DNA from: Paraburkholderia sp. BCC1885
GTDB taxonomy: Bacteria > Pseudomonadota > Gammaproteobacteria > Burkholderiales > Burkholderiaceae
Assembly: GCF_900996235.1 (NCBI RefSeq)
Contig: NZ_CAAJGM010000033.1
Span: 124,001 to 188,000, forward strand
Reading direction: 5' to 3'
Length of the DNA stretch: 64,000 nucleotides
The position numbers were made by a program, and so were the translations under genes. Below, in pieces: positions 12,054 to 21,501 of the stretch; position 1 is the first letter of the stretch, and every line of letters begins with the position of its first letter. Under the pieces are notes generated by a model. That model saw nothing but the letters and a program-made list of their open reading frames with translations. It searched no databases and was not told the DNA's origin.

Positions 12054-13133
12054 TTACTTCCCACCGCCGATATGAAATGCCGCGGGATCGTCGGTGATCC
12101 GGCGCTGGGTCATGTGATCGTTCCAGTTACTGTCGCCCGATGCCGGTGCGGCCCGATGAATCGTCGGCCCCGGACGATGCTGCTGCGCGGACCAATTGAG
12201 CCACGGCGCGCTGTCGATCGAAGCGTCCCGATGCAAATGGGCCGCACGGGTCGTCCAGTCCGGTTGCTTTGACAAGGCGGGATGCGTGGCCGGATGCATT
12301 GCATGGCTCATGGCCACACGTGCGTGGACGTGCGCTCTGGAGAGCTGCGCCACCTTGACTCGCTTCGGCGGCCTTGCGCGCGACGCAGGCGTGTCTTCGT
12401 CAGGGATGGAAAGCTGCACGGTCTGGCGCGGCAAAATCCGCACAGCATACTTCGACTCTGCGTGCGAGCGTCGGGCCATTCGCGCGCCCTTGGCAATCTG
12501 CTTCGGCAAGACGGACGGCAATGGCTCTGTTTGAGCCAGCTCACTCTTCGACACGGCGCGCGGCGTCTCGGCGATGACTGGCCTCGCCACTTCATTGGCA
12601 AAAGCCGTGACGGTCTCCGGCGAAGCTCCCTTGATCACCGTCCCGGTTTGCGCATTTGCAAACGTCGGCTTATCCACCGATTTAGGCGCATCCACGCGCG
12701 AACTTAGCGCCGACAAAACCGTCGGCCCGTCAGGCGCCGCTTTTGCCTTCTCCGCTTCCTTCATCGAGCACGTGACGAGCAGCCATGTCAGCGCAATGGT
12801 GCAGGCGCCAAAAATCGAAGCCGCGAGTAATCGATCGGAGCGCGACGAACGCGGACGGCTGCGATCCATCTCCAGATAGCGCTTGGCCTCCGCCAGCGCG
12901 ACGTCCCAACGCCCCGGCTCGACCCGTTGCGGCGGCTCCTTATAAACCAGGACGTGCCTGACTTCCGACTGAGACCGGCCGGACCGCGCAGGGGTGGCGA
13001 TTTCGCGCACCGCCTCATGCACGGCTCCGCCTATCGGGCGGTGGCGCGCGCCGAACGGTGGGGGCAAACCGTCGTGGGGACGCGGCAGCGGTATCGCCAG
13101 GTTTCCCTCGATCAAGGCTAACGGTCGAGTCAT
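12054..13133 (-). CDS. Single-TM protein of unknown function linked to a two-component system
   Basis: I do not recognise a family for this 359-residue protein. It has a hydrophilic N-terminus (1-103), one membrane helix (about 104-124, ASIFGACTIALTWLLVTCS) and a long polar, Pro/Ala/His/Arg-rich C-terminal region without clear domains. Its ATG overlaps the stop of the upstream kinase-like gene by ATGA, so the two are translationally coupled. It is the last gene of a three-gene minus-strand operon (regulator, kinase-HPt, this). That suggests an output or accessory role for the relay, but no function can be assigned from sequence. Confidence 0.7.
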   Translation of the reverse strand: MTRPLALIEGNLAIPLPRPHDGLPPPFGARHRPIGGAVHEAVREIATPARSGRSQSEVRHVLVYKEPPQRVEPGRWDVALAEAKRYLEMDRSRPRSSRSDRLLAASIFGACTIALTWLLVTCSMKEAEKAKAAPDGPTVLSALSSRVDAPKSVDKPTFANAQTGTVIKGASPETVTAFANEVARPVIAETPRAVSKSELAQTEPLPSVLPKQIAKGARMARRSHAESKYAVRILPRQTVQLSIPDEDTPASRARPPKRVKVAQLSRAHVHARVAMSHAMHPATHPALSKQPDWTTRAAHLHRDASIDSAPWLNWSAQQHRPGPTIHRAAPASGDSNWNDHMTQRRITDDPAAFHIGGGK

Positions 13134-14665
13134 GACAGATTGCTCCGGTCCATGTCGATCGCCTCGTCGACGTCCCTCATTAGCGCTTCAATGCGCTTCG
13201 GCAGCACATCGATTGCACCCGCTTCGGGTTCGGGCTGCGCGACGCTGGCGAGCTGCAGCGCTTCCATCAGACTGCGCGCGCCGACCATGCCAACCGCCCC
13301 ACTCAATCTGTGCAACGATGCGCGCAAACCGCTGACGTCGTCGAGATCGCACATACGCTGCATCTGGATCAGGTCGTCGCGTATCGACTGCTGCCAGCCA
13401 CGCAAAAACACATGAAGGTCGACGCCTTCGCTGGATAGTGCATCCAGGTAGCTTTGATCGAACGATCTGGCCGGCGTGACCGCCGGGCGCGGCGACGAGT
13501 TGCCCGCGCGAGCCGACACCATAGGCGCACACGCAGGCTCGACAGCGAACGACGCGCTAAAGGTGCTGCAAGCACCGCAGCCTGACTCGCTCCTTATCGT
13601 GAGTTCGCCGCGCATGTGCTGCGCCAGCCGTTGGCAAAGCGCAAGATCGGTCGCGGTCTCGTCATATATCGTGCCGACAGCTAACCGGTGCTCGCATGGC
13701 CGAGACAGTTGAGCCTGAATCGGCCTCGCGGGACAGACGACGGCATCGCCCCCTTCCCTCACGCTGATGAAAATGCGTTGCGAGCCGGCATTCAGCGGCT
13801 CCGCCCACGCGACGATCGCGACCTGGCCGTGTTCGGTAGCGCAAACAGCCCGACTCACGAGATAGAAGACCATCTGCCCGACCCGGCTACCGTCTGCAAG
13901 AACGCGTGCGGCGATCGACGGATCGATACTCACGCGCAGATGCACACCTTTTTGCGCTGCAGCGGATGAGAACAGCGCGACGACGCCGTCGATCACTTCG
14001 CGGAGATCGGTCAGGCTTTCATCGAGGATAATTGGGCGCGATTCGACCGGCGACGAGGCCAGCATGTCCTCCAGCGCTCGAACGCAGGTGTGCAAAGCGG
14101 ACTGGATGCGCCCGGCTAGCGGCCGGTGAGCCGTGGGCAAAGAACTGCCGTTGAGGGTCGCCAGCAAAGCCGCCAGCGCGGACAATGGGCCGCGGATGAA
14201 ATGGCGCATGGCGACCTGGACGCGCTCGCGCTCCTGAGTCGCGGCGGCAGCCACTTGCGCCGCAGCCAAAGCGCGCGTGGCCTGCTCCTGTGCCTCGACG
14301 GCCGCATACCGGCGCTGCCAGGTATCTTCGGTATCGCGCGCCGTCTTGACGGCCCGGCGCGTCCGGGCGCCCGCCCTGCACCAGCCGCCGAAAGCGAAGG
14401 CTGTCAATACGCTCAGCAGGGCCAATGCCGCCAGCAAGCCATACCCCGCGATGTCCGCATGACCGGCATCGGGAGACAGCGCGCGTGCATTAGGGTTCAC
14501 GCCCACGAGGGTATCGGCGCGGGCGGACACGATGCACAACAGCGCGAACGCCAGGACACTACCGAACACAGTTGCGTAGCGAATCGAGGTCGCGCGCGCG
14601 GCGCGCGCCGCATCGGCGAAACCCTGCGCGCGCACTCGGGAACCTGGCTGGCTCGTCATGTCCAT
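13130..14665 (-). CDS. Membrane histidine-kinase-like protein with degenerate ATPase domain and HPt domain
   Basis: This 511-residue protein has two N-terminal membrane helices (about 31-50 and 72-94) joined by a short loop, then a coiled-coil-like Ala/Gln region. The phosphoacceptor block MRHFIRGPLSAL has His155 where kinases have HExRxPL. The catalytic domain is recognisable but damaged. The N-box reads ADGSRVGQMVFYLVSRAV, with Arg in place of the Mg-ATP Asn; the D-G-G box reads VREGGDAV, without Asp; the G2 loop reads TATDLAL instead of GTGLGL. The C-terminal HPt domain (about 405-500) keeps LHRLSGAVGMVGA with His452. There is no receiver domain. It lies 12 bp after the response-regulator gene, overlapping the next gene by 4 bp. 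It may be a phosphotransfer pseudokinase fed by another kinase. Confidence 0.8.
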   Translation of the reverse strand: MDMTSQPGSRVRAQGFADAARAARATSIRYATVFGSVLAFALLCIVSARADTLVGVNPNARALSPDAGHADIAGYGLLAALALLSVLTAFAFGGWCRAGARTRRAVKTARDTEDTWQRRYAAVEAQEQATRALAAAQVAAAATQERERVQVAMRHFIRGPLSALAALLATLNGSSLPTAHRPLAGRIQSALHTCVRALEDMLASSPVESRPIILDESLTDLREVIDGVVALFSSAAAQKGVHLRVSIDPSIAARVLADGSRVGQMVFYLVSRAVCATEHGQVAIVAWAEPLNAGSQRIFISVREGGDAVVCPARPIQAQLSRPCEHRLAVGTIYDETATDLALCQRLAQHMRGELTIRSESGCGACSTFSASFAVEPACAPMVSARAGNSSPRPAVTPARSFDQSYLDALSSEGVDLHVFLRGWQQSIRDDLIQMQRMCDLDDVSGLRASLHRLSGAVGMVGARSLMEALQLASVAQPEPEAGAIDVLPKRIEALMRDVDEAIDMDRSNLS

Positions 14666-14677
14666 ACTCTGCGCGTC

Positions 14678-15307
14678 TCAGTCAATCAGCTTTTGCAGCG
14701 TCGCAAATTCGATCAGCCCCGCCAGCGAAGACAGGCCGAGTTTTTCCTGAATGCGGCTTTTGTACGTGCTAACTGTTTTATCGCTAATGAAGAGCGCGTC
14801 GCCGATTGTCTTGTTCGACATGCCCTTCGACAGCATCTGCAGGATCACGAGTTCCTTGTCCGACAGCAGCTTGAGTTTATCTTCCTCTCCGGCTTCCGGC
14901 GACGACATCCCGGCTCCGCCCACGCTGATCGGAAACACGGTATAGCCCGCCAGCACGGCCTCCACGCCGCGCAGGATTTCCTTCATCTCCTGCGACTTGC
15001 CGACGAACCCCTGAGCGCCCGAGCGCACTGCGCGCGGCGCGAAGGTACCCGCGTCCTGCCCCGACAGCACCAGCACGCGGATTGACGGATGAACCAGCTT
15101 GAGACGCGGGATGACATCGAGCCCGCTAATGCGTGGAATATCGAGATCGAGAATAACGACGTCAGGTAGATACTGACGGGCCATTTCGACCGCCGTCTGT
15201 CCGTTATCCGCCTCGATCACGTCGGTTACGCCAAGCAGCTCGGAGAGATGCGTCTTGATAACCAGCCGAAGCGCCGGATGGTCGTCAACTATCAGAATGG
15301 TAGCCAT
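14678..15307 (-). CDS. NarL/FixJ-type response regulator (BvgA-like layout)
   Basis: This 209-residue regulator has an N-terminal receiver with the acidic pair Asp8/Asp9, phosphoacceptor Asp54 (VVILDLDIP) and Lys104. A short linker leads to a LuxR-type helix-turn-helix at about 148-205 (LLSDKELVILQMLSKGMSN, then KTIGDALFISDKTVSTYKSRI). All phosphorylation residues are present, so it should be a working output regulator. It is first in an operon with the kinase-HPt-like protein 12 bp downstream. Small NarL-type regulators paired with HPt-ended kinases are typical of BvgAS/EvgAS systems, but this partner lacks sensor and receiver domains. Confidence 0.92.
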   Translation of the reverse strand: MATILIVDDHPALRLVIKTHLSELLGVTDVIEADNGQTAVEMARQYLPDVVILDLDIPRISGLDVIPRLKLVHPSIRVLVLSGQDAGTFAPRAVRSGAQGFVGKSQEMKEILRGVEAVLAGYTVFPISVGGAGMSSPEAGEEDKLKLLSDKELVILQMLSKGMSNKTIGDALFISDKTVSTYKSRIQEKLGLSSLAGLIEFATLQKLID

Positions 15308-15648
15308 TTATATGTTTTCCTAACCTGGTTCCAACCATGCCTCAACCTGAAAATGCACCGGTTGACGGGACGGCCGTATGCAAGGGATTTGCCAGCGCAC
15401 GCCCTCGATCCCGTTCGCGTATGAACGGGATTTCGACGCTGCGGTTCGGGTAAGGAAAATCACCTGCGCGCCACGCTTCGTTTGTACGCATCTCGCACCG
15501 GGTTCGCCTTGCGGCATGCCACGGGCCTGATACGAAAACGCATTCCCTTAAGAAAGCTTGCAGTATGGACAGACCAAGCCGCGCAAGGAATGGGAAGATT
15601 CTTAGAGTACTGTTGTGCTGGATAACTTAACGGCGGGCGCGACGCCCT
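15308..15648. other. Intergenic stretch with one inverted repeat
   Basis: This is a 341-bp gap upstream of the response-regulator operon and downstream of the AsmA-like gene. The one clear element is the perfect 9-bp inverted repeat ATCCCGTTC (15408-15416) / GAACGGGAT (15423-15431), with a 6-bp centre, about 100 bp upstream of the regulator start. It could be an operator or a terminator stem, but there is no T-run. I see no convincing gene in either strand. Confidence 0.5.
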
Positions 15649-18600
15649 TCACTTCAAACCAAAATCGACACGCGTCGTCGCGCCCTTGTCCTTGATGCCC
15701 TGCGCGTCGAGCTTCGGCGCGACGATAAACACCCGGCTGCTGTCGATCTTGCCGTCGAAATATTGCTGCACGCTTTGCGCGCGCTGCTGCGCGAGCTCAC
15801 GCAGACTGGCGTCGTTGATCGGCGCATGTTCGGCGAGCGCGCTCTTCATTTCGTCGTCGGGCAGCGTCTTGGTCAGGCCCACGAAGTTGCGCGGCTTCTT
15901 GAAGTCGGCGTCTTTATAGGCCTTGGTCAGATACTTGCTGTAGTCCTTTGGATCGACGGTGACAGTCGACAGGTCGACGCTTTCGCCATTTCCGACCACG
16001 TCCTTGATCTTTTCCTGCTTGACCAGCTTCTCCACGTACTCCGTGCGCAGCGCCGGCGTATCGACCGCCGGGTCGACGCGCCCAATCACGTCGATGCGGA
16101 TCGACTGCTTGTCCGCCAGCGCCTTGGCGATGCTGTCGAGCTTCTTGTCGGCGGCATCGGAAAGTTTCGCGGACCCCGCGTCGAATTCCACGTAGCCCAT
16201 TTCCTCGCCGCCACCGCCGAATGCATTCGCCAGTAGCGAGAACGGCGCTGTCACCGCCCTCTCCAGCAAATTCAGCACGGCATGCCAAATCAGGCCGCCA
16301 ATACTGAACTCCGGATTCGACAGCGACCCGGACACCGGAATGTTCACGTCGATCTCGCCCTTCGAATTCTTGAGCAGCGAGATCGCAAAGCGCACCGGCA
16401 ACTTGGTCGCCGTGTCGTTGTCGATGTGATCGCCGAACGTCAACTGATCGATGAAGATGTGGTTATTCGCGCTCAACTGGTCGTTATCCAGCTTGTAGTG
16501 CAGGTCGACGTTGAGCTTGCCCTTGGTGATCGGATAGCCCGCGTACTTCGCCGAATACGGCGTGAGATTGGTCAGTTCGATATCGTGCGCGCTCGCCGTC
16601 AGGTCGAGCGCCGGCTTCGCAATCAGCGGATTGACCGTGCCGCGAATCGACAGCGGGCCGTTGGCCGCGAGCTTGGCGGAGACATCCACCGGCGCCGAGG
16701 TGGTCGATTGCGTGCCGAACGCGCCGATCGTCCCCTGAATCCCGACCAGGTTCGCCGTGAAGTTCGGCCGGATGAAATTGTCGGTGTAGGTCACACGGCC
16801 CTGCTGCAGCACGAGTTGGCCGAAGTGCAGCTTGAGCGGCGCGGAAGATGCGGCGGAAGGCTGGACAGAAGCCGCGGCCGGGCCGGAAGCCGCTCCGGCG
16901 GCCGCAGCCGTTTTCGCGGACCGCGCCCCTGACGAGCCACGCCCCGTGGGCGCGCCCGCCACCGCCACTGCCGCGTCCGATGCCGGCACACTCGCCGAAG
17001 CCACCGCCGGCGCGGACGCCGGCACGACTGCGGCCACTCCCGCCGCCCCCCCGGCGGAAGCAGGCTCGGCAGGCTCAGGCGCCGTGCCGGGCGTAAGCGG
17101 CACCGGCTCCGTTTTGCTCTTGCTGCGCGTCAGCGACTGCGGCGCGCCGCTCGGCTGCGCCACCACGTCGGTGAGATTCAGCTTGCCCTGCGGATCCAGC
17201 AGCACCCGTCCGTAAAAATTCGAGAACGTGACGCGCCCGGCATCGACATTGGTGCCATGTTCGTCGTAGTCGGCCTTGAGATTGGTCAGCGCGAGCGAGC
17301 CCCACCCGGCGAACGAGTCCGAGGTCGCCTTGTCGAGCATACGCACGTCGACGAGCGCCGCGTTACCACGATACGAAGCCTTCAGATCCTTCGATGCCTG
17401 CGACATCGCCACGTCGCCCTTCATGTTCAGCAGCGCGCTCGCGATGGTCGCATTCAGCTTGCTGCCGAAGTAAGGTTCGAACGCGGCGGCGTCGAGCCGG
17501 TTGGCATCCACCTTCAGCGTCAGTTTCAGCGGTGTGGCGGTCACGTCGCCGCTCACACCCAGCGTGCCCTTGCGATTAAGTGTCGCCTGCAGGTCGATGG
17601 GCAGCGGCCGGCTCAGGTCGTCGCTGATCTGCTGCACTTTCAGTTGCAGCGGCGTGATGCTGAGCTTGACCGGACGCGGCGTGGAATTGTCCGTGAAGTT
17701 AGCGCTCGCATCCTTCAGGCTCAGTTCGTCGATCTTGTAGTGCCACGCCGGTCCCTGCTCCTGCGCCGTCTTGACCGCGTGGATCGCCGTGCGTTGCTGC
17801 GCCTCTTCGTGCGGTCCGGCGAGCGCGGCCAGATCAATTCTGCCGTCCTTCAGCCGTTGTGCATTGATCGCGAGGCCCGTCACGTCGACGCCGCTAATCT
17901 GCGCATTGCGTCCCGCGACGTCCACTTGCCTGACGTTCACCTGCCCCTCCGTGAGCGCGACGGCCGGTTCCTTGCCGCCACGGGTCGCCAGCTTCAGCGA
18001 CTGCAGATTCAGTTGACTCTCGCCGACCTGAATGGCCGGCGGAGATTTGGACCAATCGGCGTTCACGCTGGCCGTCGCGGAGAGCGTGCCGTCCGTCACC
18101 TGGGCTGCCGTCACGCCGTCGAGATACGGCTGCAGCATCGGCAAAGGCAAGGTCTTGAGGTCGATCTTCGAATCCGCGCTTTTCGCCACGAGGCCGAGGG
18201 AGCCCGCGGCATCGAGCGAGCCGGGGCTGTCCTTGAACGCGGTGCTGACCGTGTAATGCGCCGGCGCCTGGGCCAAGGTCGAGAAATCCGTCAGCGACAC
18301 CGCCAGGCTCTTCAGCCCGAGGCTCACCGGCCGGGATGCGGCGTTATCCTGAACGTTGACCGTGCCGTCGTTGAGCGCGAAGCGTTTGATCGCCAGATCG
18401 AGCGGCGCCACGGCCTTGGGCGGCGCGGCGGCGGCCGATGCGGCCTGCGGGGCGCTCGCGCCCCCCTGCGGGCTGCTCGCGGCAGGCGCCTTCGCGGCCG
18501 TATCGGCCGGCGTGAAAGTGCGCGTCACACTCAACACGCCGTCCTTGTCGCGTGACAGATTGACGGTAGGCGTGTCGAGGCGGATCTCGTCGAAGTGATA

Positions 18601-19572
18601 CACGCTCTTCATCGGCTCGAGCGTCGCGGCGGCCACGTGCAGCGCGTGAGCGGCGAAGAACGGCTGGCGGTTTTCGTCGCGCACATCCAGATCGTCGAGG
18701 TCGACGGTCCCCGTCACGCGCAGCGAAGGCGCGTCTGCGGACATGATGAAGTTGAGCTTGAGATCGGTCGAGAGCTTGCCCGCCTGCACCGTCACCGGCA
18801 GTTTTTGCGGCGAATACGACAGCAGACGCGGCACGTCCAGCCCGTCGAAGCGCAGCGACACATCCGATTCGCGCGACGCGGAAAACGGCTTGGTTTTGCC
18901 GTCGATCGCGAGCGGGCTGCCGTCGATACGCGCGCGCAGCAGCGGCTCGACAAAGATGTCGGTCTTCGACGGCAAGGTGGCGATGAACGGGATGCCGAGC
19001 TTCCATTGATCGATCACGTGCTTCACGCCAAGCAGGCGATCGTCGAAGGTAATCTGGCCGTTTTCAAGACGGATGTTAGAGACCGAGAAAAGCGTCGGCT
19101 TGCTGTCCGGTTTGGACGGCTGGCTGGCGAACTTCTCGATCAGATCCGTGAAGTTGAAGCGCTGCGCGTCATAGCGAACGATGTTGAAACGCGGTGAATC
19201 GAGTTGCACTTCATCGACGATCGGCGCCCCGCGAAACACCGAACTCCATGACGGCTTCACGATCAGCCGCGAAATATCGATAAAGTCGCCCTGGCCGCCA
19301 CGCTCGCCAATATGGATACGATCCGCTTCGAGCCGGAGCGTGTACGGATTGAGCGCGATGCGGCCGATGGTCGAAGGCCGGTCGAGCTGTTTGCTGAGTT
19401 GCTGCTCGGCGATGTGGCGAATCAGCGGCGGCGCCGCGAAAAAGCCCAGCAGGCCGAACACCACGAGGAAGATCAGCAGGCCGATCACGATGCGCCGTGT
19501 ACGACGCGCCTGCGCGACACCGCGCACGGCCTGCAGGGATAACGCCAGGTTTGCTTTGTTGAGGCTTGCCAT
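15649..19572 (-). CDS. Giant AsmA-family / DUF748 envelope protein
   Basis: This 1307-residue protein begins with a basic tail and one membrane anchor (about residues 27-48, IVIGLLIFLVVFGLLGFFAAPP). A very long periplasmic part follows, made of AsmA/DUF748-type beta-rich repeats with blocks like RIALNPYTLRLEADRI and LTDFSTLAQAPAHYTV. A Pro/Ala/Ser-rich low-complexity linker sits near residues 820-910. The C-terminal 190 residues start YVEFDAGSAKLSDAADKKLDSI and resemble an OmpA-like strand-helix layout. Proteins of this class bridge inner and outer membranes and are implicated in lipid transport or outer-membrane homeostasis. It is a single gene, and no operon partner is evident. Confidence 0.85.
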   Translation of the reverse strand: MASLNKANLALSLQAVRGVAQARRTRRIVIGLLIFLVVFGLLGFFAAPPLIRHIAEQQLSKQLDRPSTIGRIALNPYTLRLEADRIHIGERGGQGDFIDISRLIVKPSWSSVFRGAPIVDEVQLDSPRFNIVRYDAQRFNFTDLIEKFASQPSKPDSKPTLFSVSNIRLENGQITFDDRLLGVKHVIDQWKLGIPFIATLPSKTDIFVEPLLRARIDGSPLAIDGKTKPFSASRESDVSLRFDGLDVPRLLSYSPQKLPVTVQAGKLSTDLKLNFIMSADAPSLRVTGTVDLDDLDVRDENRQPFFAAHALHVAAATLEPMKSVYHFDEIRLDTPTVNLSRDKDGVLSVTRTFTPADTAAKAPAASSPQGGASAPQAASAAAAPPKAVAPLDLAIKRFALNDGTVNVQDNAASRPVSLGLKSLAVSLTDFSTLAQAPAHYTVSTAFKDSPGSLDAAGSLGLVAKSADSKIDLKTLPLPMLQPYLDGVTAAQVTDGTLSATASVNADWSKSPPAIQVGESQLNLQSLKLATRGGKEPAVALTEGQVNVRQVDVAGRNAQISGVDVTGLAINAQRLKDGRIDLAALAGPHEEAQQRTAIHAVKTAQEQGPAWHYKIDELSLKDASANFTDNSTPRPVKLSITPLQLKVQQISDDLSRPLPIDLQATLNRKGTLGVSGDVTATPLKLTLKVDANRLDAAAFEPYFGSKLNATIASALLNMKGDVAMSQASKDLKASYRGNAALVDVRMLDKATSDSFAGWGSLALTNLKADYDEHGTNVDAGRVTFSNFYGRVLLDPQGKLNLTDVVAQPSGAPQSLTRSKSKTEPVPLTPGTAPEPAEPASAGGAAGVAAVVPASAPAVASASVPASDAAVAVAGAPTGRGSSGARSAKTAAAAGAASGPAAASVQPSAASSAPLKLHFGQLVLQQGRVTYTDNFIRPNFTANLVGIQGTIGAFGTQSTTSAPVDVSAKLAANGPLSIRGTVNPLIAKPALDLTASAHDIELTNLTPYSAKYAGYPITKGKLNVDLHYKLDNDQLSANNHIFIDQLTFGDHIDNDTATKLPVRFAISLLKNSKGEIDVNIPVSGSLSNPEFSIGGLIWHAVLNLLERAVTAPFSLLANAFGGGGEEMGYVEFDAGSAKLSDAADKKLDSIAKALADKQSIRIDVIGRVDPAVDTPALRTEYVEKLVKQEKIKDVVGNGESVDLSTVTVDPKDYSKYLTKAYKDADFKKPRNFVGLTKTLPDDEMKSALAEHAPINDASLRELAQQRAQSVQQYFDGKIDSSRVFIVAPKLDAQGIKDKGATTRVDFGLK

Positions 19573-19875
19573 GCTCGGTCATGGGTGATGCGGCGGCAAG
19601 CCCGCCGCGATGACTAAAGTCCTGCCTCGGGCAAGTATATGTCTTGAGTCGTGCGCGGGATAGAAATGTAAGGCGAAAGAAAATAAACACTGAAATGCAT
19701 GCATCCATGCGCCGGGCGTCGGCGCAATGGGCATGACGCGCTTGTGACGGTCGTCGTTGCCGTGCAGCAAACCGTTATTTCAGATTCCGAAATAATCGCT
19801 GATGAACCGAAGCGGCGACGGCAAGAACGTGTACGTCACAGTCACGCGGGCGCGACTGTGACGCACGGCCCTTCG
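19573..19875. other. Intergenic stretch between DUF748 and DUF1254 genes
   Basis: This 303-bp gap on a minus-strand run holds the 5' region of the DUF748 gene, a short palindrome TTATTTC (19775-19781) / GAAATAA (19789-19795), and the hairpin at 19834-19863 listed separately. No gene is convincing; the long plus-strand reading frame through it is the antisense of the DUF1254 gene. Confidence 0.5.
19834..19863 (-). terminator. Hairpin after DUF1254 gene, probable terminator
   Basis: CGTCACAGTC (19834-19843) and GACTGTGACG (19854-19863) form a perfect 10-bp stem with a 10-nt GC-rich loop. It starts 12 bp after the DUF1254 stop on the minus strand. The T-run is poor, so it may act as a stabilising 3' hairpin rather than a full intrinsic terminator. 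Confidence 0.5.
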
Positions 19876-21294
19876 TTATTGACGAACGAGCGGCGGCGGT
19901 TGCCAGGTGCCGTCGGTGGCTTGCGGCTTCGGCGCGTAAAGACGCAGCACGAGTTCAAGATCGGTGCGCGGCGCCGGCAGCCAGTTCGGCCCGCGCGCGC
20001 GGGCCGACGACACCACCACGTCGAGCGAGCCGTCACGATTGCGGCGCGCGCCATTGCGATCGCCGACGGCAAGCCGCGCCGGCGCACTTTCGCCGAGCGC
20101 GCCGTCCTTCGTGTAGGCGGTGATCGACCAGAAGCCGCGCACCGGCGGCAACTGGTTCGCCGCAAAGTGGATCACGTAGCGATTCGCGCCGTTCAGGGCG
20201 TGGCCGTCGCTGTCCTGCGTGACCGTGGCGCGCACTTCGTCGTCCTTCGTCCCGATACCGGGCTGCTCGTAAGCCGCGTAGGCACGCAGCGCGTAGTCCG
20301 GCCCGTAGCTGCCGACGCCGTCGCCGAACCAGCTCCAGCCGTTCACGCTCAGCAGATTAGGCGGCGGCGTCACCACCCGCTCACGGCCATCGCTGAGACC
20401 CGCGGCGATGGCGTCGCTGGCGTCCGGCAGCTTGACCGGCTGGCCCGGTTTCACGCCGAGGTCGGCGAGAATCTTCAGGGCATGCGGATCGTCCGGGACC
20501 GGCGAGTTGTCCTGCATGCCGTCCGCAAGGCGGCTGAAGAAGCCGTTCGCGTCGAGCGCGGCGACCTGCGCGGCCGGCGAGCCCGAAACCGCCAAAGCCG
20601 CAGCCGTGGCGGCGCTGCCGCCCGGCGCGTTCGCTGCCGGACGGGCATCGCTGGCATAGGCGCTCAGCGGCACGAGGCGAATGCCATGTTGCAGCTTGCG
20701 GATCAGCGTCAAATCGCGGCCGCCGTTCGACTGGATGCGCACCGTCACCCACGCGTTGCGGGTCGGCACGTCGATGCGCTTGACGTTCTTCGGCAAGTCG
20801 CCTTGCCAGCCGGGACCGACGAAGGCCACCGCCTGTTCCTTGATGCCGCCGGCACGCGGTCCGATCTGCGAACTCGTCGACCAGACCACATTGGTCCACA
20901 TGTCGAGCGCGCGGGCGTCGACATAGCGGCCGTGCGAATCGGGCAACGCAAGAATCACCGGCTCCGCGCCGAGATCGAGCCAGCCGCTCGAGTCGAGCGT
21001 GTCGAGACCCGGTGTGGGCGGATTGGCCGAACCGACCGGCGGCAATGCCTGCGCTTGATGCAAGGTGTTGAGCGGCGCCTGGCCGGGATCGCTGCCGACC
21101 GCGGCGTCACGCGCCGTCTCCATCAACACGAGCGGATAGCCGAAAACATAGGAATCGGCCACCTCGTCCTTGATCCAGCCAGTTGGCTTGGGTGTGTCGA
21201 TGGGTGTCGAGCCACAGCCGGCGAGGAATGCGAGCCCCGCGAACGACGCGCAGGTCCAATGAAGCGAAAACAGTTCTCGGCGATTTTTTATCAT
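19876..21294 (-). CDS. DUF1254/DUF1214 lipoprotein
   Basis: This 472-residue lipoprotein has a signal peptide that ends in the lipobox LAGC (about residues 23-26) when started at the ATG at 21292-21294. A longer start would bury the signal peptide, so I reject it. The mature part carries the DUF1254 pattern (YVFGYPLVLMETARD near the start, then DSSGWLDLGAEPVILALPD and DARALDMWTNVVW) and the C-terminal DUF1214 block (RGFWSITAYTKDG). This family is widespread in proteobacteria and has no settled biochemical role. It faces the PaiB-like gene divergently. Confidence 0.85.
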   Translation of the reverse strand: MIKNRRELFSLHWTCASFAGLAFLAGCGSTPIDTPKPTGWIKDEVADSYVFGYPLVLMETARDAAVGSDPGQAPLNTLHQAQALPPVGSANPPTPGLDTLDSSGWLDLGAEPVILALPDSHGRYVDARALDMWTNVVWSTSSQIGPRAGGIKEQAVAFVGPGWQGDLPKNVKRIDVPTRNAWVTVRIQSNGGRDLTLIRKLQHGIRLVPLSAYASDARPAANAPGGSAATAAALAVSGSPAAQVAALDANGFFSRLADGMQDNSPVPDDPHALKILADLGVKPGQPVKLPDASDAIAAGLSDGRERVVTPPPNLLSVNGWSWFGDGVGSYGPDYALRAYAAYEQPGIGTKDDEVRATVTQDSDGHALNGANRYVIHFAANQLPPVRGFWSITAYTKDGALGESAPARLAVGDRNGARRNRDGSLDVVVSSARARGPNWLPAPRTDLELVLRLYAPKPQATDGTWQPPPLVRQ

Positions 21295-21501
21295 TCGTTC
21301 AGGTGGCAGAACGTTCGGTCCAGGAGGAAGCGCCGGGCAACAGTTACGGCTTGGCTCGCGTAGCTCCCAAGTCCCCCGCGAACGCGCCACGTATCTCGAT
21401 CCCGACAACAACGGGTTGTATCGTATCCTTGACAGCTATCAAGCGCAAAGGCACAAACGCAGCTTTTGTACAACTCCCGCACTCTTGCCCCCGGAGCGCC
21501 C

